Positions 25,168-33,705 of a stretch of DNA of 64,000 nt are shown here, in pieces. The stretch is taken from contig CAJXKD010000001.1 of assembly GCA_913055735.1 (NCBI GenBank), positions 2,266,281 to 2,330,280 of the forward strand. Reading direction: 5' to 3'. How positions within the stretch are numbered: the first letter of the stretch is position 1; every line of letters begins with the position of its first letter. The position numbers were made by a program, and so were the translations under genes. The notes beneath the pieces were generated by a model. That model saw nothing but the letters and a program-made list of their open reading frames with translations, had not been told where the DNA came from and searched no databases. Source of the DNA: an uncultured Rhodospirillales bacterium (GTDB taxonomy: Bacteria > Pseudomonadota > Alphaproteobacteria > Rhodospirillales > UBA2165).

Positions 25168-26231
25168 GCGTCAGCCGCGGCGGTTCCCAGCACTTCTTCG
25201 TACCGGTCGGTAAATTGCGGCCACGCGTCGGGATTGATCAGGCGCGGCGGCCGCTTGCCGTCGAGGGCGTCGGTCAATTGTTCGGCGCCCCACTTGCCGA
25301 GATTTTCCCGCGCTGTAAACGTCGAGCCCGCCGTGTGTGGGCTGACGATCACGTTGTCGAGGGTGAGCAGCGGGTGATCATGCGCCGGCGGTTCCGGATC
25401 CCATACGTCGAGCCCGGCGCCTTTGAGATGCCCCGCCTTCAACGCGTCATAGAGTGCCGCCTCGTCGTGGATACCGCCCCGCGCCGTGGTGATGAAATAG
25501 CTGCCTTGCTTCATTCTGGCGAAGGCGTCGGCGTCGAACATTGTCTCGGTTTCGTTCGTGCGCGGGCAGTGCACCGAAACGTAATCGGCTTGCGCCAGCA
25601 CCTCATCCAATTCCGCCTTGGTCGCGCTAAATCGTGCCATGGTATCGGCGTCGACATAGGGATCGTAGGCGAGCACCCGCATGTCGAGGGCCGCGGCGCA
25701 TTTCTTCGATAGTGTGCTGCCCGTATTGCCGATGCCGATAATGCCAAGGGTTTTGCCTGACACTTCATCGCCCATGTAGTGCAACCGCTCCTTGATGGAG
25801 CCGTCGCGCATGGCGCGATCTGTTTCCGCGATGCGTTTCGACAATGCCAGGATCATGCCGAGGGCATGTTCGGCGACCGCTTCACGGTTGCCGCCGGTTT
25901 GATTCATCACCAGGACACCCGCTTCCGTGCAGGCCGGTACGTCCACCGTATCGAATCCGGCGCCGTTGGCCGACACGATCAGCAAATTGGGGCATTGGTC
26001 GAGGAGCGCCTGGGTGGCGTAGTACTTTTCCGGGATGCCGGCCCGCGCGGAATCGATCTGATAGGCGTGCGCCACCGCCATCACCTTCTTCACGTCCTCT
26101 TCCGGGCTATCGTTGTGGAACTTATGAAGCTCGATGTCGGGCCGTGTCGCAATCACGTCGAGGAAACGCTGATGCGCGATGAAATTGAAATAGAAGACGG
26201 TTTTCTTCGTCGGTCCCTGCGCGCCGTTCAT
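25164..26231 (-). CDS. D-isomer-specific 2-hydroxyacid dehydrogenase
   Basis: The 355-residue protein shows the Rossmann motif GKTLGIIGIGNTGSTLSKK near 158-176 and VSVHCPRTNETETMFDADAF. TTARGGIHDEAALYDALKAGHLKGAGLDVW is the catalytic Arg/Glu region (shown in parts: TTARGGIHDE and AGLDVW), and the catalytic His is in VIVSPHTAGST. It interconverts D-2-hydroxyacids and 2-oxoacids with NAD(P). Together with the convergent L-hydroxyacid oxidase the cell could use both enantiomers. Its start overlaps the methyltransferase stop (ATGA), making it the last gene of the acyl-CoA operon. Confidence 0.9.
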   Translation of the reverse strand: MNGAQGPTKKTVFYFNFIAHQRFLDVIATRPDIELHKFHNDSPEEDVKKVMAVAHAYQIDSARAGIPEKYYATQALLDQCPNLLIVSANGAGFDTVDVPACTEAGVLVMNQTGGNREAVAEHALGMILALSKRIAETDRAMRDGSIKERLHYMGDEVSGKTLGIIGIGNTGSTLSKKCAAALDMRVLAYDPYVDADTMARFSATKAELDEVLAQADYVSVHCPRTNETETMFDADAFARMKQGSYFITTARGGIHDEAALYDALKAGHLKGAGLDVWDPEPPAHDHPLLTLDNVIVSPHTAGSTFTARENLGKWGAEQLTDALDGKRPPRLINPDAWPQFTDRYEEVLGTAAADA

Positions 26232-26905
26232 GACGGTGCTCCATGGAATTTGCGGTTCAGAGCCTCTCTGTCTTTGTCGGTATCAAGTGCACGTATTGAC
26301 GGCAACGAAAACACCAACCAAGTCCAAGTGACCCCGGCAGCACGGTTCTGAGGTTGGATGGACTCTCGTTCTTCGATGTAGATAAGCTGAAAGCCTTCGG
26401 ATGCTGCAAATTCGATGGTGTCTTGCGAAGATACTTCGAAGCAAGGCCGTGTCGGTGCGCCGGGACCGTGCCGCAAGGAAATGATCATCAAGCCATCGCG
26501 CGCGGACAGAAGCCTTAGGTTCCGTGTGGAAGTCCGGCGCTGTTCGTCTTTTAGATGCTGCCAGACACCGTTGACGACGAGGAGATCGAATTCCTCGCCC
26601 CGATTGAAGACGTGCGAGAGCGTTGGGAGCACATCGTCCATCCACTCAATACTACGAGAGCCGTGCCGCATCGCGCCTGCTTCGCGGAATTCTGCGACAG
26701 GTTCCACTGCGAGGACATCATGACCGCTGGCTGCGAACCATGCTGCATCCCTGCCCGTGCCGGCGCCAATATCAAGAACGCGGCACCTTTTGTCAGGCAG
26801 AAGATGCAATAGGGTTGAATATTCCTGGGCGGATGAAATTGCCTCGTATCGGGCGATCAGTGTAGCCGCCTCATCGACGTATCCCTGAATGATCTGGTTT
26901 TTCAT
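26228..26905 (-). CDS. Class I SAM-dependent methyltransferase
   Basis: I choose the ATG at 26905 (MKNQIIQGYVDEAA); a TTG at 26938 is possible. The 225-residue protein has SAM motif I VLDIGAGTGRDAAWFA near 43-58, followed by VLAVEPV and the post-II DLLVVNGVWQHL. The substrate is unknown. It is unexpected in the middle of a CoA/hydroxyacid operon, 40 bases after the acyl-CoA dehydrogenase stop and overlapping the next gene by 4 bases. Confidence 0.8.
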   Translation of the reverse strand: MKNQIIQGYVDEAATLIARYEAISSAQEYSTLLHLLPDKRCRVLDIGAGTGRDAAWFAASGHDVLAVEPVAEFREAGAMRHGSRSIEWMDDVLPTLSHVFNRGEEFDLLVVNGVWQHLKDEQRRTSTRNLRLLSARDGLMIISLRHGPGAPTRPCFEVSSQDTIEFAASEGFQLIYIEERESIQPQNRAAGVTWTWLVFSLPSIRALDTDKDREALNRKFHGAPS

Positions 26906-26944
26906 CTTATCGGATGCGCCCGCGTAGACAGTCCCCAAATGAGA

Positions 26945-28141
26945 CTAATACGATTTCGGCATGCCCAGCACGTGCTGGCCGATATAGCCGAGGATCAGGT
27001 TTGTGGAGATGGGGGCGATGCGGCCCAAGCGGCAATCGCGCCATTTCCGTTCGATGTCGAACTCCTTGGCCGCGGCGAAGCCGCCGAAGGTCTGCATGCA
27101 GGCTTCCGCCGCGTTCCATGCCGCTTCCGATGCCAACAGTTTCGCCGTATTGGCTTCCTCGCCGCACGGTTGTCCCGCCTCGAACAGGGCGGCCGCCGCG
27201 CGCACCATCAGATCGGCGGCTTTCCATTCGGCATAGGCCCGTGCGATGGGGAACTGGATCCCCTGGTTCTGGCCGATGGGCCGGCCGAAGATGACGCGCT
27301 CGTTGGCGTAATCGGTGGCGCGTTTGATGAAATAGCGGCAATCGCCGAGGCTTTCGCTGGCCACCAGCACCCGTTCGGCATTCATGCCGTCGAGGATGTA
27401 GCGGAAACCCCTGCCTTCCTCGCCGATCAGGTTCTCCACCGGCACCTTGAGGTTGTCGATGAACACTTCGTTGGTCTGGTGGTTGACCATGGCGTCGATG
27501 GGCCGCAATTCTATGCCGTTGCCGACCGCTTCCTTCATGTCGACCAGCAGCACGGACAACCCGTCGCTGCGTTTCTTGACCTGATCGGCGGGTGTGGTGC
27601 GTACCAGCAAGGTCATGAGATCGGATTTGTGGGCGCGCGACGTCCAGATCTTCTGGCCGTTGACCACATAATGATCGCCTTCGCGCACGGCCCGGGTCTT
27701 GAGTTGCGTCGTGTCCGAACCTGTGGTGGGTTCGGTGACGCCGAATGCCTGGAAACGGATGTCGCCGCTGGCAATGCCGGGCAGATAACGTTGCTTCTGT
27801 TCCTCGCTGCCGTGGCGCAGCATCGTGCCCATCATGTACATCTGGGCGTGGCAGGCATAGGCGTTGCCGCCGGACGCATGGATTTCTTCGAGGATGGCGC
27901 CGCCCGCGCGGATCGGCAGTCCCGACCCCCCGTATGCCTCGGGGATCAGGGCGCCGAGGAAGCCGGACTGGCTCAGCTCGGTGACGAACTCCTCGGCGTA
28001 TTCGTCGTTGGCGTCCAGTTTGCGCCAGTATTCGCCGGGATAGTTGGCACAGATCGCCCGCACGGACTCGCGGATTTCCGGATAGTCCTCGCCCAATGTC
28101 ATGGTGGTGAGGCCGTCGGTGTCTTGCTGTGTCTCGGTCAT
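26945..28141 (-). CDS. Acyl-CoA dehydrogenase
   Basis: The 398-residue flavoprotein has the FAD/substrate-loop signature FGVTEPTTGSDTTQLKT near 133-149, YVVNGQKIWTSRAHKSD, and the C-terminal segment QTFGGFAAAKEFDIERKWRD. In that segment the usual G-G-x-G-Y is G-G-F-A-A, and a Glu-containing helix precedes R-D. It introduces an alpha-beta double bond in an acyl-CoA. It is 14 bases after the CoA-transferase gene, so the transferase product is its probable substrate. Confidence 0.9.
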   Translation of the reverse strand: MTETQQDTDGLTTMTLGEDYPEIRESVRAICANYPGEYWRKLDANDEYAEEFVTELSQSGFLGALIPEAYGGSGLPIRAGGAILEEIHASGGNAYACHAQMYMMGTMLRHGSEEQKQRYLPGIASGDIRFQAFGVTEPTTGSDTTQLKTRAVREGDHYVVNGQKIWTSRAHKSDLMTLLVRTTPADQVKKRSDGLSVLLVDMKEAVGNGIELRPIDAMVNHQTNEVFIDNLKVPVENLIGEEGRGFRYILDGMNAERVLVASESLGDCRYFIKRATDYANERVIFGRPIGQNQGIQFPIARAYAEWKAADLMVRAAAALFEAGQPCGEEANTAKLLASEAAWNAAEACMQTFGGFAAAKEFDIERKWRDCRLGRIAPISTNLILGYIGQHVLGMPKSY

Positions 28142-28155
28142 GATCTGCTCGTTTT

Positions 28156-29307
28156 TTATGTGTCTGATGTGTCTCTAATCTGTTTGGTGTCCGTGCCGAG
28201 TTCCGGCGCGATCGACCGATACGGTGGCCGTTCACCGTCGAAGCTGACGGGCAGGCCGATCAGCGGCGTTTCGCTGCCTTCGGGTGGCGCCTGCAACATG
28301 CCGCTGGCGATCAGTTGGGGATGCGCCACCAGCTCGTCGATGGACTGAATGGGCGCGTTCGGCACGCCCGCTTTTTCGAGCGCCTTCATCCAGTGATCGC
28401 GCGGCTGCTTGACGGTCGCTTCGTCGACCAGTGCGTTGAGCGCCTCGCGATTGGTGACACGGTCCGGGTTGGTCTTGAAGCGCGGATCGTCAACCCATTC
28501 TGGATGTCCCAATGCATTGGCCGCCCGGCGGAACAGGGAATCGTTGCCCGCCGCGATGATCAGCCATCCATCGGCGCAGCGGTAAGCCTTGTAGGGCGCC
28601 AGGCTGAAATTCTCGGTGCCCAGCTTGCCGGGCACCTTGCCGGAGGCGAGGTAGTTGGCGACGTGGACGCCCACCCAGCTCACTGCCGTTTCCATCAGCG
28701 AGGTGTCGATGACGCAGCCTTCGCCGGTTTGCTTGCGGCGGTGCAGGGCCGATAGGATGCCAATCACGCCCCACATGCCGGTGCCGCCGTCGACGAGAGA
28801 AGGTCCCACACGTACCGGTTCCTGGCCTTCGATGCCGGTGATGCTCATGATCCCGGCGAAGGCCTGCATGAGCGGATCGTAGCCCGGCCGGTCGGCCAAG
28901 GGTCCTTGGCGCCCAAAGGCGCCGAGATTGGCGTAGATCAGCGACGGTTTCTCTTTGCGCAAGGTCTCGCCGTCGAGGCCGAACTTCGCCACCAGGCCCG
29001 GCCGCATATTCTGCAACACGATATCGACGTGCCCGACGATGTAGTCCTTGAGTTCATCCAGCTGGTCGGCGTCCTTGAGGTCGACGGCGGCGGATTTCTT
29101 GTTGCGGTTCAACGCTTGGAACAGGGCCGAGCTTTTGTCGAGAAAGGGCGGTCCCCACAAACGCGCATCATCACCGTTCACCGGGTTCTCGATCTTGATC
29201 ACCTCGGCACCTAATTCGGCAAGGATCATACCGCCGAACGGGCCGGCGACGCTGACGCCCATTTCGATGACGCGCAAACCTTCCAAGGGACGGGAGACGA
29301 CAGTCAT
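28156..29307 (-). CDS. Class III CoA transferase (CaiB/BaiF family)
   Basis: The 383-residue protein begins with the family pattern PLEGLRVIEMGVSVAGPFGG and continues with AELGAEVIKIENP near 29-41. It includes FQALNRNKKSAAVDLKD, YANLGAFGRQGPLADRPGYD (catalytic Asp at its end, near 140) and VGPSLVDGGTGMWG. It transfers CoA between carboxylic acids. The start overlaps the stop of the MmgE/PrpD gene (ATGA), with AGGAG located inside that gene. Confidence 0.92.
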   Translation of the reverse strand: MTVVSRPLEGLRVIEMGVSVAGPFGGMILAELGAEVIKIENPVNGDDARLWGPPFLDKSSALFQALNRNKKSAAVDLKDADQLDELKDYIVGHVDIVLQNMRPGLVAKFGLDGETLRKEKPSLIYANLGAFGRQGPLADRPGYDPLMQAFAGIMSITGIEGQEPVRVGPSLVDGGTGMWGVIGILSALHRRKQTGEGCVIDTSLMETAVSWVGVHVANYLASGKVPGKLGTENFSLAPYKAYRCADGWLIIAAGNDSLFRRAANALGHPEWVDDPRFKTNPDRVTNREALNALVDEATVKQPRDHWMKALEKAGVPNAPIQSIDELVAHPQLIASGMLQAPPEGSETPLIGLPVSFDGERPPYRSIAPELGTDTKQIRDTSDT

Positions 29308-30644
29308 TGTTTAACTCCTGAAAGGTTGGGCATGGGTGCATCGCCAAGCGTCATGACCGAGTTCAAGACTGTATCCGTCGCATCGCCGAGTGCCGGGGTA
29401 CACAATGACCGCGCTTTGGCCTCGATCTGTGCGCGTTCGGCGGCGAGGTCCGTGGCAGGACGCGCGGCGTGTCCCTCAATCACCAATTCCCGTCCATCGG
29501 TCAGACGCACTTTCAGGTTGGTGTCTTCCTGGCCGATGGTTGGGTTGGTTTCGAAGCTGACCTTCGCGGCGATGTCGCGCAATGCCGGGTCGCGCGCCGT
29601 TTCGGGGGCGAAGATTTCGAGCGCCGAAGTGTCGCGCCCGGTAAGCGCGAGCGCGATGGCCAAGGGCGCGCTGAACTTCGCTTCGAATCCCGTTTCCGGC
29701 GTCGTTGTGCCGCACACCACTTCGACCTGCGGATCGCCGTCGATAACGATGTGCGAAATGTCGGGAATCTCAATCTGTTGCTTGAGTTTCGTTGCCGCGT
29801 CGATGGTCGCGTGGGTGAGGAAGCAGGCGGCGTGGTGCTTGAAAACGACGCCATGAATTTTCAGCGGATCCTCCAACGGCGCCAGCAACGGTTCTGGATC
29901 GTACCCGTCGCCGTGCAGATCGAGGAAACCGCCCGGCGCTTCGATCACGTTGTCGGTGCAGCTGACACCGTAACGGGCCATCTCCGCCGATTGCAGGCCG
30001 AGGAACCCGGCATACCCCAACTGAAGCGGCTTGCCGTGTGAGCCGAAGGTTGCCTTGCCACCGGCGGCTCGTGCCGCCGCGAGGCCCAGCGCGGTGATGG
30101 TTTCTTCTTCGCTCAGTCGCAGCAGGTTGGCGGCGGCGGCCGCCGCAGCGATCGCACCCAGTGTAGAGGAGGAATGCCAGCCCCTGGCGTAGTGGGCGTG
30201 GCCGAATGCGTCGCCGAGCCGCACGATCACCTCGATCCCGGCGGCAAGGGCAGCCATCGCTTCCTCGCCTGTCGCACCTTCGCGCTCGGCCAGGGGCCAG
30301 ACGGCGGCAGCGACGGGCACCGATGGATGGCCGGGAATGCTTTGGTGGGTGTCGTCGTAGTCGTGAACATGCGAGGCGGTGCCGTTGATCAGCGCCGCCT
30401 GTGCAACGGTCCCTTTTTGATCGGTCCCAAGGAACGAGGCGACGGGATGCCCGCCTTCGTCTTTTGCCATCTTGCGCAAGGCGACGACGGCAGGATCGTC
30501 GGTGGCAGCAATGGCCACCGCCACCCAGTCGAGCCAGCACAGCCGCGCCTTTTCCTTGTCCTTTTCGGACAGCCGGGCGGGCGTGACCTCGTGAGTTAGC
30601 CGCGCCAGCGAAGCCGTGATCGGCATATTGCTCAACGTGCTCAT
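29304..30644 (-). CDS. MmgE/PrpD family protein
   Basis: The start at 30644 (MSTLSNMPITASL) fits the family; an upstream in-frame start would overlap the enoyl-CoA hydratase gene. The 446-residue protein has CWLDWVAVAIAATDDPAV near 30, the NGTASHVHDYDDTH active-site region near 90-103 with conserved Asp/His, and GYAGFLGLQSAEMARYG. Known members are 2-methylcitrate dehydratase and cis-aconitate decarboxylase, so a dehydration or decarboxylation of a branched tricarboxylate or diacid is expected. The substrate is unproven. Confidence 0.88.
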   Translation of the reverse strand: MSTLSNMPITASLARLTHEVTPARLSEKDKEKARLCWLDWVAVAIAATDDPAVVALRKMAKDEGGHPVASFLGTDQKGTVAQAALINGTASHVHDYDDTHQSIPGHPSVPVAAAVWPLAEREGATGEEAMAALAAGIEVIVRLGDAFGHAHYARGWHSSSTLGAIAAAAAAANLLRLSEEETITALGLAAARAAGGKATFGSHGKPLQLGYAGFLGLQSAEMARYGVSCTDNVIEAPGGFLDLHGDGYDPEPLLAPLEDPLKIHGVVFKHHAACFLTHATIDAATKLKQQIEIPDISHIVIDGDPQVEVVCGTTTPETGFEAKFSAPLAIALALTGRDTSALEIFAPETARDPALRDIAAKVSFETNPTIGQEDTNLKVRLTDGRELVIEGHAARPATDLAAERAQIEAKARSLCTPALGDATDTVLNSVMTLGDAPMPNLSGVKQ

Positions 30645-30648
30645 CAAG

Positions 30649-31440
30649 TCACCGGTTCTTCCAAACCGGGTCCCGCTTCTCCAGGAAGGCGCGCGCGCCC
30701 TCGACCTGATCTTCGGAGGCATAAACGTCTGGCCCGGTGTCGAGACGAATGCCTTCGGTCAGCGACATGCCGTGGGTTTTGCGGTAGGTGATTTTCAGGC
30801 GTTGCAGGGACAAGGGGGCCGACGAGGTGAGCTCGGCGGCAAAGGCCATGGCCTCGTCCATGAGCCTGTCGAACGGCACCACGCGGTTGAGCAGACCATA
30901 TTGTTGTGCTTCCTCGACCGGTACGCGACGCCCGGTAAGGAGCCATTCCATGGCGATGGCGGACGGCACCATCTGCGGCAGGGCGACCGAGGCGAAATGA
31001 GCGCCCCGTGCGCGCTTGGCTTCGGGCACGGCGAAGAACGCCGTGTCGCTGCACACCCGCAGATCGCAGGCGAGCGCCAATTCGAACCCGCCGGCGATGG
31101 CGGGGCCGTTAATGATGCCAAGGATGGGTTTGCGCGAGTCGATCATGACTTCGAGCAGGCTGCGCCGCACCGTGCGTAAGGGGCCGCGAAACGGCTCGCC
31201 GCGATCCGCCATGTCGCGCGCTACCTTGAGGTCGGCGCCCGAGCAGAAGGCTTTTTCGCCCGCACCGGTGATGGCGATCAGGAAAATATCGGAATCGTCG
31301 TCTGCTTCGAAGATGGCGTTGCCGATGGCGTCGGTCAGGTCGTCGTTGAGGGCGTTACGAACGTCAGGCCGGTTCAGGGTCAGCAGACGGACATGATTTT
31401 CCGTCGAGATTTTCAGAATGTCGTCGCTGCTATCGGCCAT
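30649..31440 (-). CDS. Enoyl-CoA hydratase/isomerase family protein
   Basis: The 263-residue crotonase-fold protein has TGAGEKAFCSGADLK near 54-68 and the second oxyanion-hole segment NGPAIAGGFELALACDLRV near 98-116. A catalytic-Glu region follows in FAVPEAKRARG. The C-terminal trimerisation helix region is present. It hydrates an enoyl-CoA, presumably the product of the acyl-CoA dehydrogenase. It is the first gene of the minus-strand operon and is divergent from the HMG-CoA-lyase-like gene. Confidence 0.9.
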   Translation of the reverse strand: MADSSDDILKISTENHVRLLTLNRPDVRNALNDDLTDAIGNAIFEADDDSDIFLIAITGAGEKAFCSGADLKVARDMADRGEPFRGPLRTVRRSLLEVMIDSRKPILGIINGPAIAGGFELALACDLRVCSDTAFFAVPEAKRARGAHFASVALPQMVPSAIAMEWLLTGRRVPVEEAQQYGLLNRVVPFDRLMDEAMAFAAELTSSAPLSLQRLKITYRKTHGMSLTEGIRLDTGPDVYASEDQVEGARAFLEKRDPVWKNR

Positions 31441-31556
31441 TTCGCCCTCCGCTGTCCTGCCTAAATCGCCATGCCGGACGTTGATCGGCCTTATTTCCTA
31501 ATGTATTCGGCGGGGGCTGGCCAGCACTTGCATTGGCGGGCGACGGCGGTCTGGAG

Positions 31557-31580
31557 GGGCCGGCCCGGCAGGACTATAAT
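31557..31580 (+). promoter_or_regulatory. Palindrome and -10-like TATAAT upstream of the HMGL-like gene
   Basis: GGGCCGGCCC at 31557-31566 is a perfect palindrome directly before TATAAT at 31575-31580, 28 bases upstream of the GTG start. No convincing -35 is visible, so an activator-dependent promoter is possible. The 31441-31607 gap otherwise holds no gene. Confidence 0.3.
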
Positions 31581-31607
31581 CCCGACCGAGAGACACCGGA
31601 GGTGCTT

Positions 31608-32567
31608 GTGAGCGATTTTCCCAAATCCATATCGATCGAAGAGGATGGCCCGCGCGAAGGGTTTCAGGTCGAAAAGACCCTTATCCCGACGGCGCAGAAG
31701 ATCGAACTCATCGACGCCCTGTCGAATACGGGTCTCAAGCGTATCCAGATTGCCTCGTTTGTCCGACCGGACGCGGTGCCGAATATGGCCGATTCCGAGC
31801 AGGTTGTTGCCGGTATCACCCCTCAACCCGGTGTCACCTATACGGGATTGTGGTTGAACGAAAAGGGGCTGGAGCGTGCGATAGCCACCAATCGCCTCCA
31901 CATTGAGGGCAGCATCACGCTGTCGGCCTCGGAGACATTCTTGAAGCGTAATCAGAACCGCACCCTCGAACAGTTGATCGAAAGTCAGCACACCATCGTC
32001 GAGATGTACAAGCGTCATAACGTGGACGTGACGACCGCTAATTTGATGGCGACATTCGGCTGTAATTTCGAAGGCGATATTCCCGAGGAGAAAGTTCTGT
32101 CGTTAGCGGGCATCATGTTCGATATCGCCGCCGAACACGGCGTGACCATCAAGCGGTTCGGCCTACTCGACACGATGGCGTGGGCGACGCCCGATCGTAT
32201 CAAGCGGATCGTTGGCGCCATGCGGAACAAATATCCCGATCTGGCTTTGTCGCTGCATCTGCACGACACGCGCGGCATGGGTATCGCGAACGCCTATGCG
32301 GGTCTCGAGATGGGCGTCGCGGAATTCGATTCCTCTATCGCCGGTATGGGGGGATGCCCATTCGCGGGTCACAAGGGCGCGGCCGGCAACGTGTGCACCG
32401 AGGATCTGGTTTTCCTGTGCGATGAGATGGGGATCGAAACCGGGGTCGATTTGGAAGCTCTCGTCGACTGTGGCGTCCTGGCCGAGAAGATCGTCGGCCA
32501 TTCCCTACCTGGTGCGGTTAAGGTCGGCGGCAGCCTGAAGCGCCTGCGCGAGCGCGCCGCCGCCTAG
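31608..32567 (+). CDS. HMG-CoA lyase-like aldolase
   Basis: GTG at 31608 has GGAGG at 31598-31602 and gives 319 residues. The DRE-TIM barrel shows SISIEEDGPREGFQ, where the family metal-binding Asp of GPRDG is Glu. RIQIASFVRPDAVPNMAD, LHLHDTRGMGIANAYAG with two metal His, and SIAGMGGCPFAGHKGAAGN with the mobile-loop Cys followed by NVCTEDLV complete it. HMGL-type enzymes cleave 3-hydroxy-3-methylacyl-CoA; the altered metal site and the neighbours suggest a related branched hydroxyacyl-CoA. Confidence 0.87.
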   Translation: MSDFPKSISIEEDGPREGFQVEKTLIPTAQKIELIDALSNTGLKRIQIASFVRPDAVPNMADSEQVVAGITPQPGVTYTGLWLNEKGLERAIATNRLHIEGSITLSASETFLKRNQNRTLEQLIESQHTIVEMYKRHNVDVTTANLMATFGCNFEGDIPEEKVLSLAGIMFDIAAEHGVTIKRFGLLDTMAWATPDRIKRIVGAMRNKYPDLALSLHLHDTRGMGIANAYAGLEMGVAEFDSSIAGMGGCPFAGHKGAAGNVCTEDLVFLCDEMGIETGVDLEALVDCGVLAEKIVGHSLPGAVKVGGSLKRLRERAAA

Positions 32568-32578
32568 GATGCTGAATT

Positions 32579-32620
32579 CGTTCCACGCGGAGGAACGCTG
32601 CCAAAAATCGAAATTTTTTT
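32579..32620 (+). terminator. Possible terminator after the HMGL-like gene
   Basis: CGTTCC and GGAACG form a 6-bp stem with a 7-base loop (32579-32597), followed after an A-rich stretch by T7 at 32614-32620. The U-run is 16 bases from the stem, farther than usual, so the assignment is tentative. The rest of 32568-32738 holds no gene. Confidence 0.35.
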
Positions 32621-32738
32621 CCGCTTGGTCCTTGGTCTCCCGGCGGAAGGTTGCTATTTACAGCAAAGATTAGTGAATTCTGTTGGAGATTCTTCCTTTG
32701 GAACGGAATTCGCTCCTGCCGCTATTGGGGACACCCTT

Positions 32739-32789
32739 ATGAAATCTCGGAATCGGGCCGCTGCCAGGGCCCAGGGAATCAAAAAATAG
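32739..32789 (+). CDS. Possible 16-residue leader peptide before the TauE/SafE gene
   Basis: ATG at 32739 opens MKSRNRAAARAQGIKK and stops with TAG four bases before the permease ATG. GGGGACA lies 8 bases upstream. The permease lacks its own good ribosome site (only AGGGAA about 16 bases away), which would fit translational coupling. The peptide is too short for support beyond position. Confidence 0.22.
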   Translation: MKSRNRAAARAQGIKK

Positions 32790-32793
32790 CAAA

Positions 32794-33705
32794 ATGAACA
32801 TCTACCTTCCCGTCGCCGAAATCTCGATCAATATATTTGTCCTTCTGGGACTGGGCGGCGCGGTGGGTATCCTTTCCGGGCTTTTCGGCGTTGGCGGCGG
32901 GTTCCTTATGACCCCCATGCTCATTTTTCTGGGAATACCGCCGGCTGTTGCCGTGGCGACCGAGGCCAATCAGATCGTCGCCTCATCCGTTTCCGGGGCG
33001 CTCGCCCATTGGCGGCGGGGCAATGTCGATATCACCATGGGGGTCATGCTGCTGATCGGCGGCGTGATCGGGTCGAGCGGCGGCGTTTGGCTTTTCGCGA
33101 TATTGCGTGAAATCGGTCAGCTCGATCTGGTGATCAGACTGTCCTACGTGGTCTTCCTCGGCATCATTGGCGCCTTGATGTTCGTCGAAAGTATCCGGAC
33201 CTACTTGCGGCGTCGTCAAAACAAGCTGCCCGAACGCCGGCGGCACTATTGGATTCACGGTCTACCGTTCAAGATGAAGTTCCGTAAGTCGGGCCTTTAC
33301 GTGAGCGCCCTCCTGCCCATCGGCATCGGCGCCGCCGTCGGTATTCTCGCGGCGATCATGGGCGTCGGCGGCGGCTTCATTATGGTGCCCGCGATGATCT
33401 ATCTGCTCGGCATGCCGACCATCATGGTTGTCGGGACATCCTTGTTTCAGATCATTTTTGTCACGGCGAACGTCACGGTGCTGCAGGCGGTAAACAATTA
33501 CACCGTCGATATCGTTCTTGCGTTCTTTTTGCTGCTCGGCGGGATTATTGGCGCGCAAATCGGCGCCCAAATGGCCACCAAGGTAAAAAGCGAATCCCTA
33601 CGTATATTCCTGTCGCTTATTGTATTGGGTGTGTGCCTGAAGCTGGGCTTTGATCTCGTCGTCACGCCGGCTGATCTGTATTCCCTCTCGGCGGGAGCGG
33701 AATGA
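32794..33705 (+). CDS. TauE/SafE-family membrane transporter (sulfite exporter type)
   Basis: The 303-residue protein has eight or so membrane helices and the family's duplicated motif: GILSGLFGVGGGFLMTPML near 26-44, and again GILAAIMGVGGGFIMVPAM near 183-201. This doubling is diagnostic. Members export sulfite, sulfoacetate or related anions. A basic central loop (about 138-165) separates the halves. The next gene starts in the stop codon (ATGA), so the two work together. Confidence 0.9.
   Translation: MNIYLPVAEISINIFVLLGLGGAVGILSGLFGVGGGFLMTPMLIFLGIPPAVAVATEANQIVASSVSGALAHWRRGNVDITMGVMLLIGGVIGSSGGVWLFAILREIGQLDLVIRLSYVVFLGIIGALMFVESIRTYLRRRQNKLPERRRHYWIHGLPFKMKFRKSGLYVSALLPIGIGAAVGILAAIMGVGGGFIMVPAMIYLLGMPTIMVVGTSLFQIIFVTANVTVLQAVNNYTVDIVLAFFLLLGGIIGAQIGAQMATKVKSESLRIFLSLIVLGVCLKLGFDLVVTPADLYSLSAGAE

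Noticed and set aside
26906..26938. TTG start extending the methyltransferase
   Set aside because: The downstream ATG at 26905 gives a normal N-terminus, and the extension has no family support.
32603..32620. AAAAAT...ATTTTT as a standalone terminator
   Set aside because: The stem is A-U only and too weak; it was kept only as part of a tentative terminator call with the GC-containing hairpin before it.
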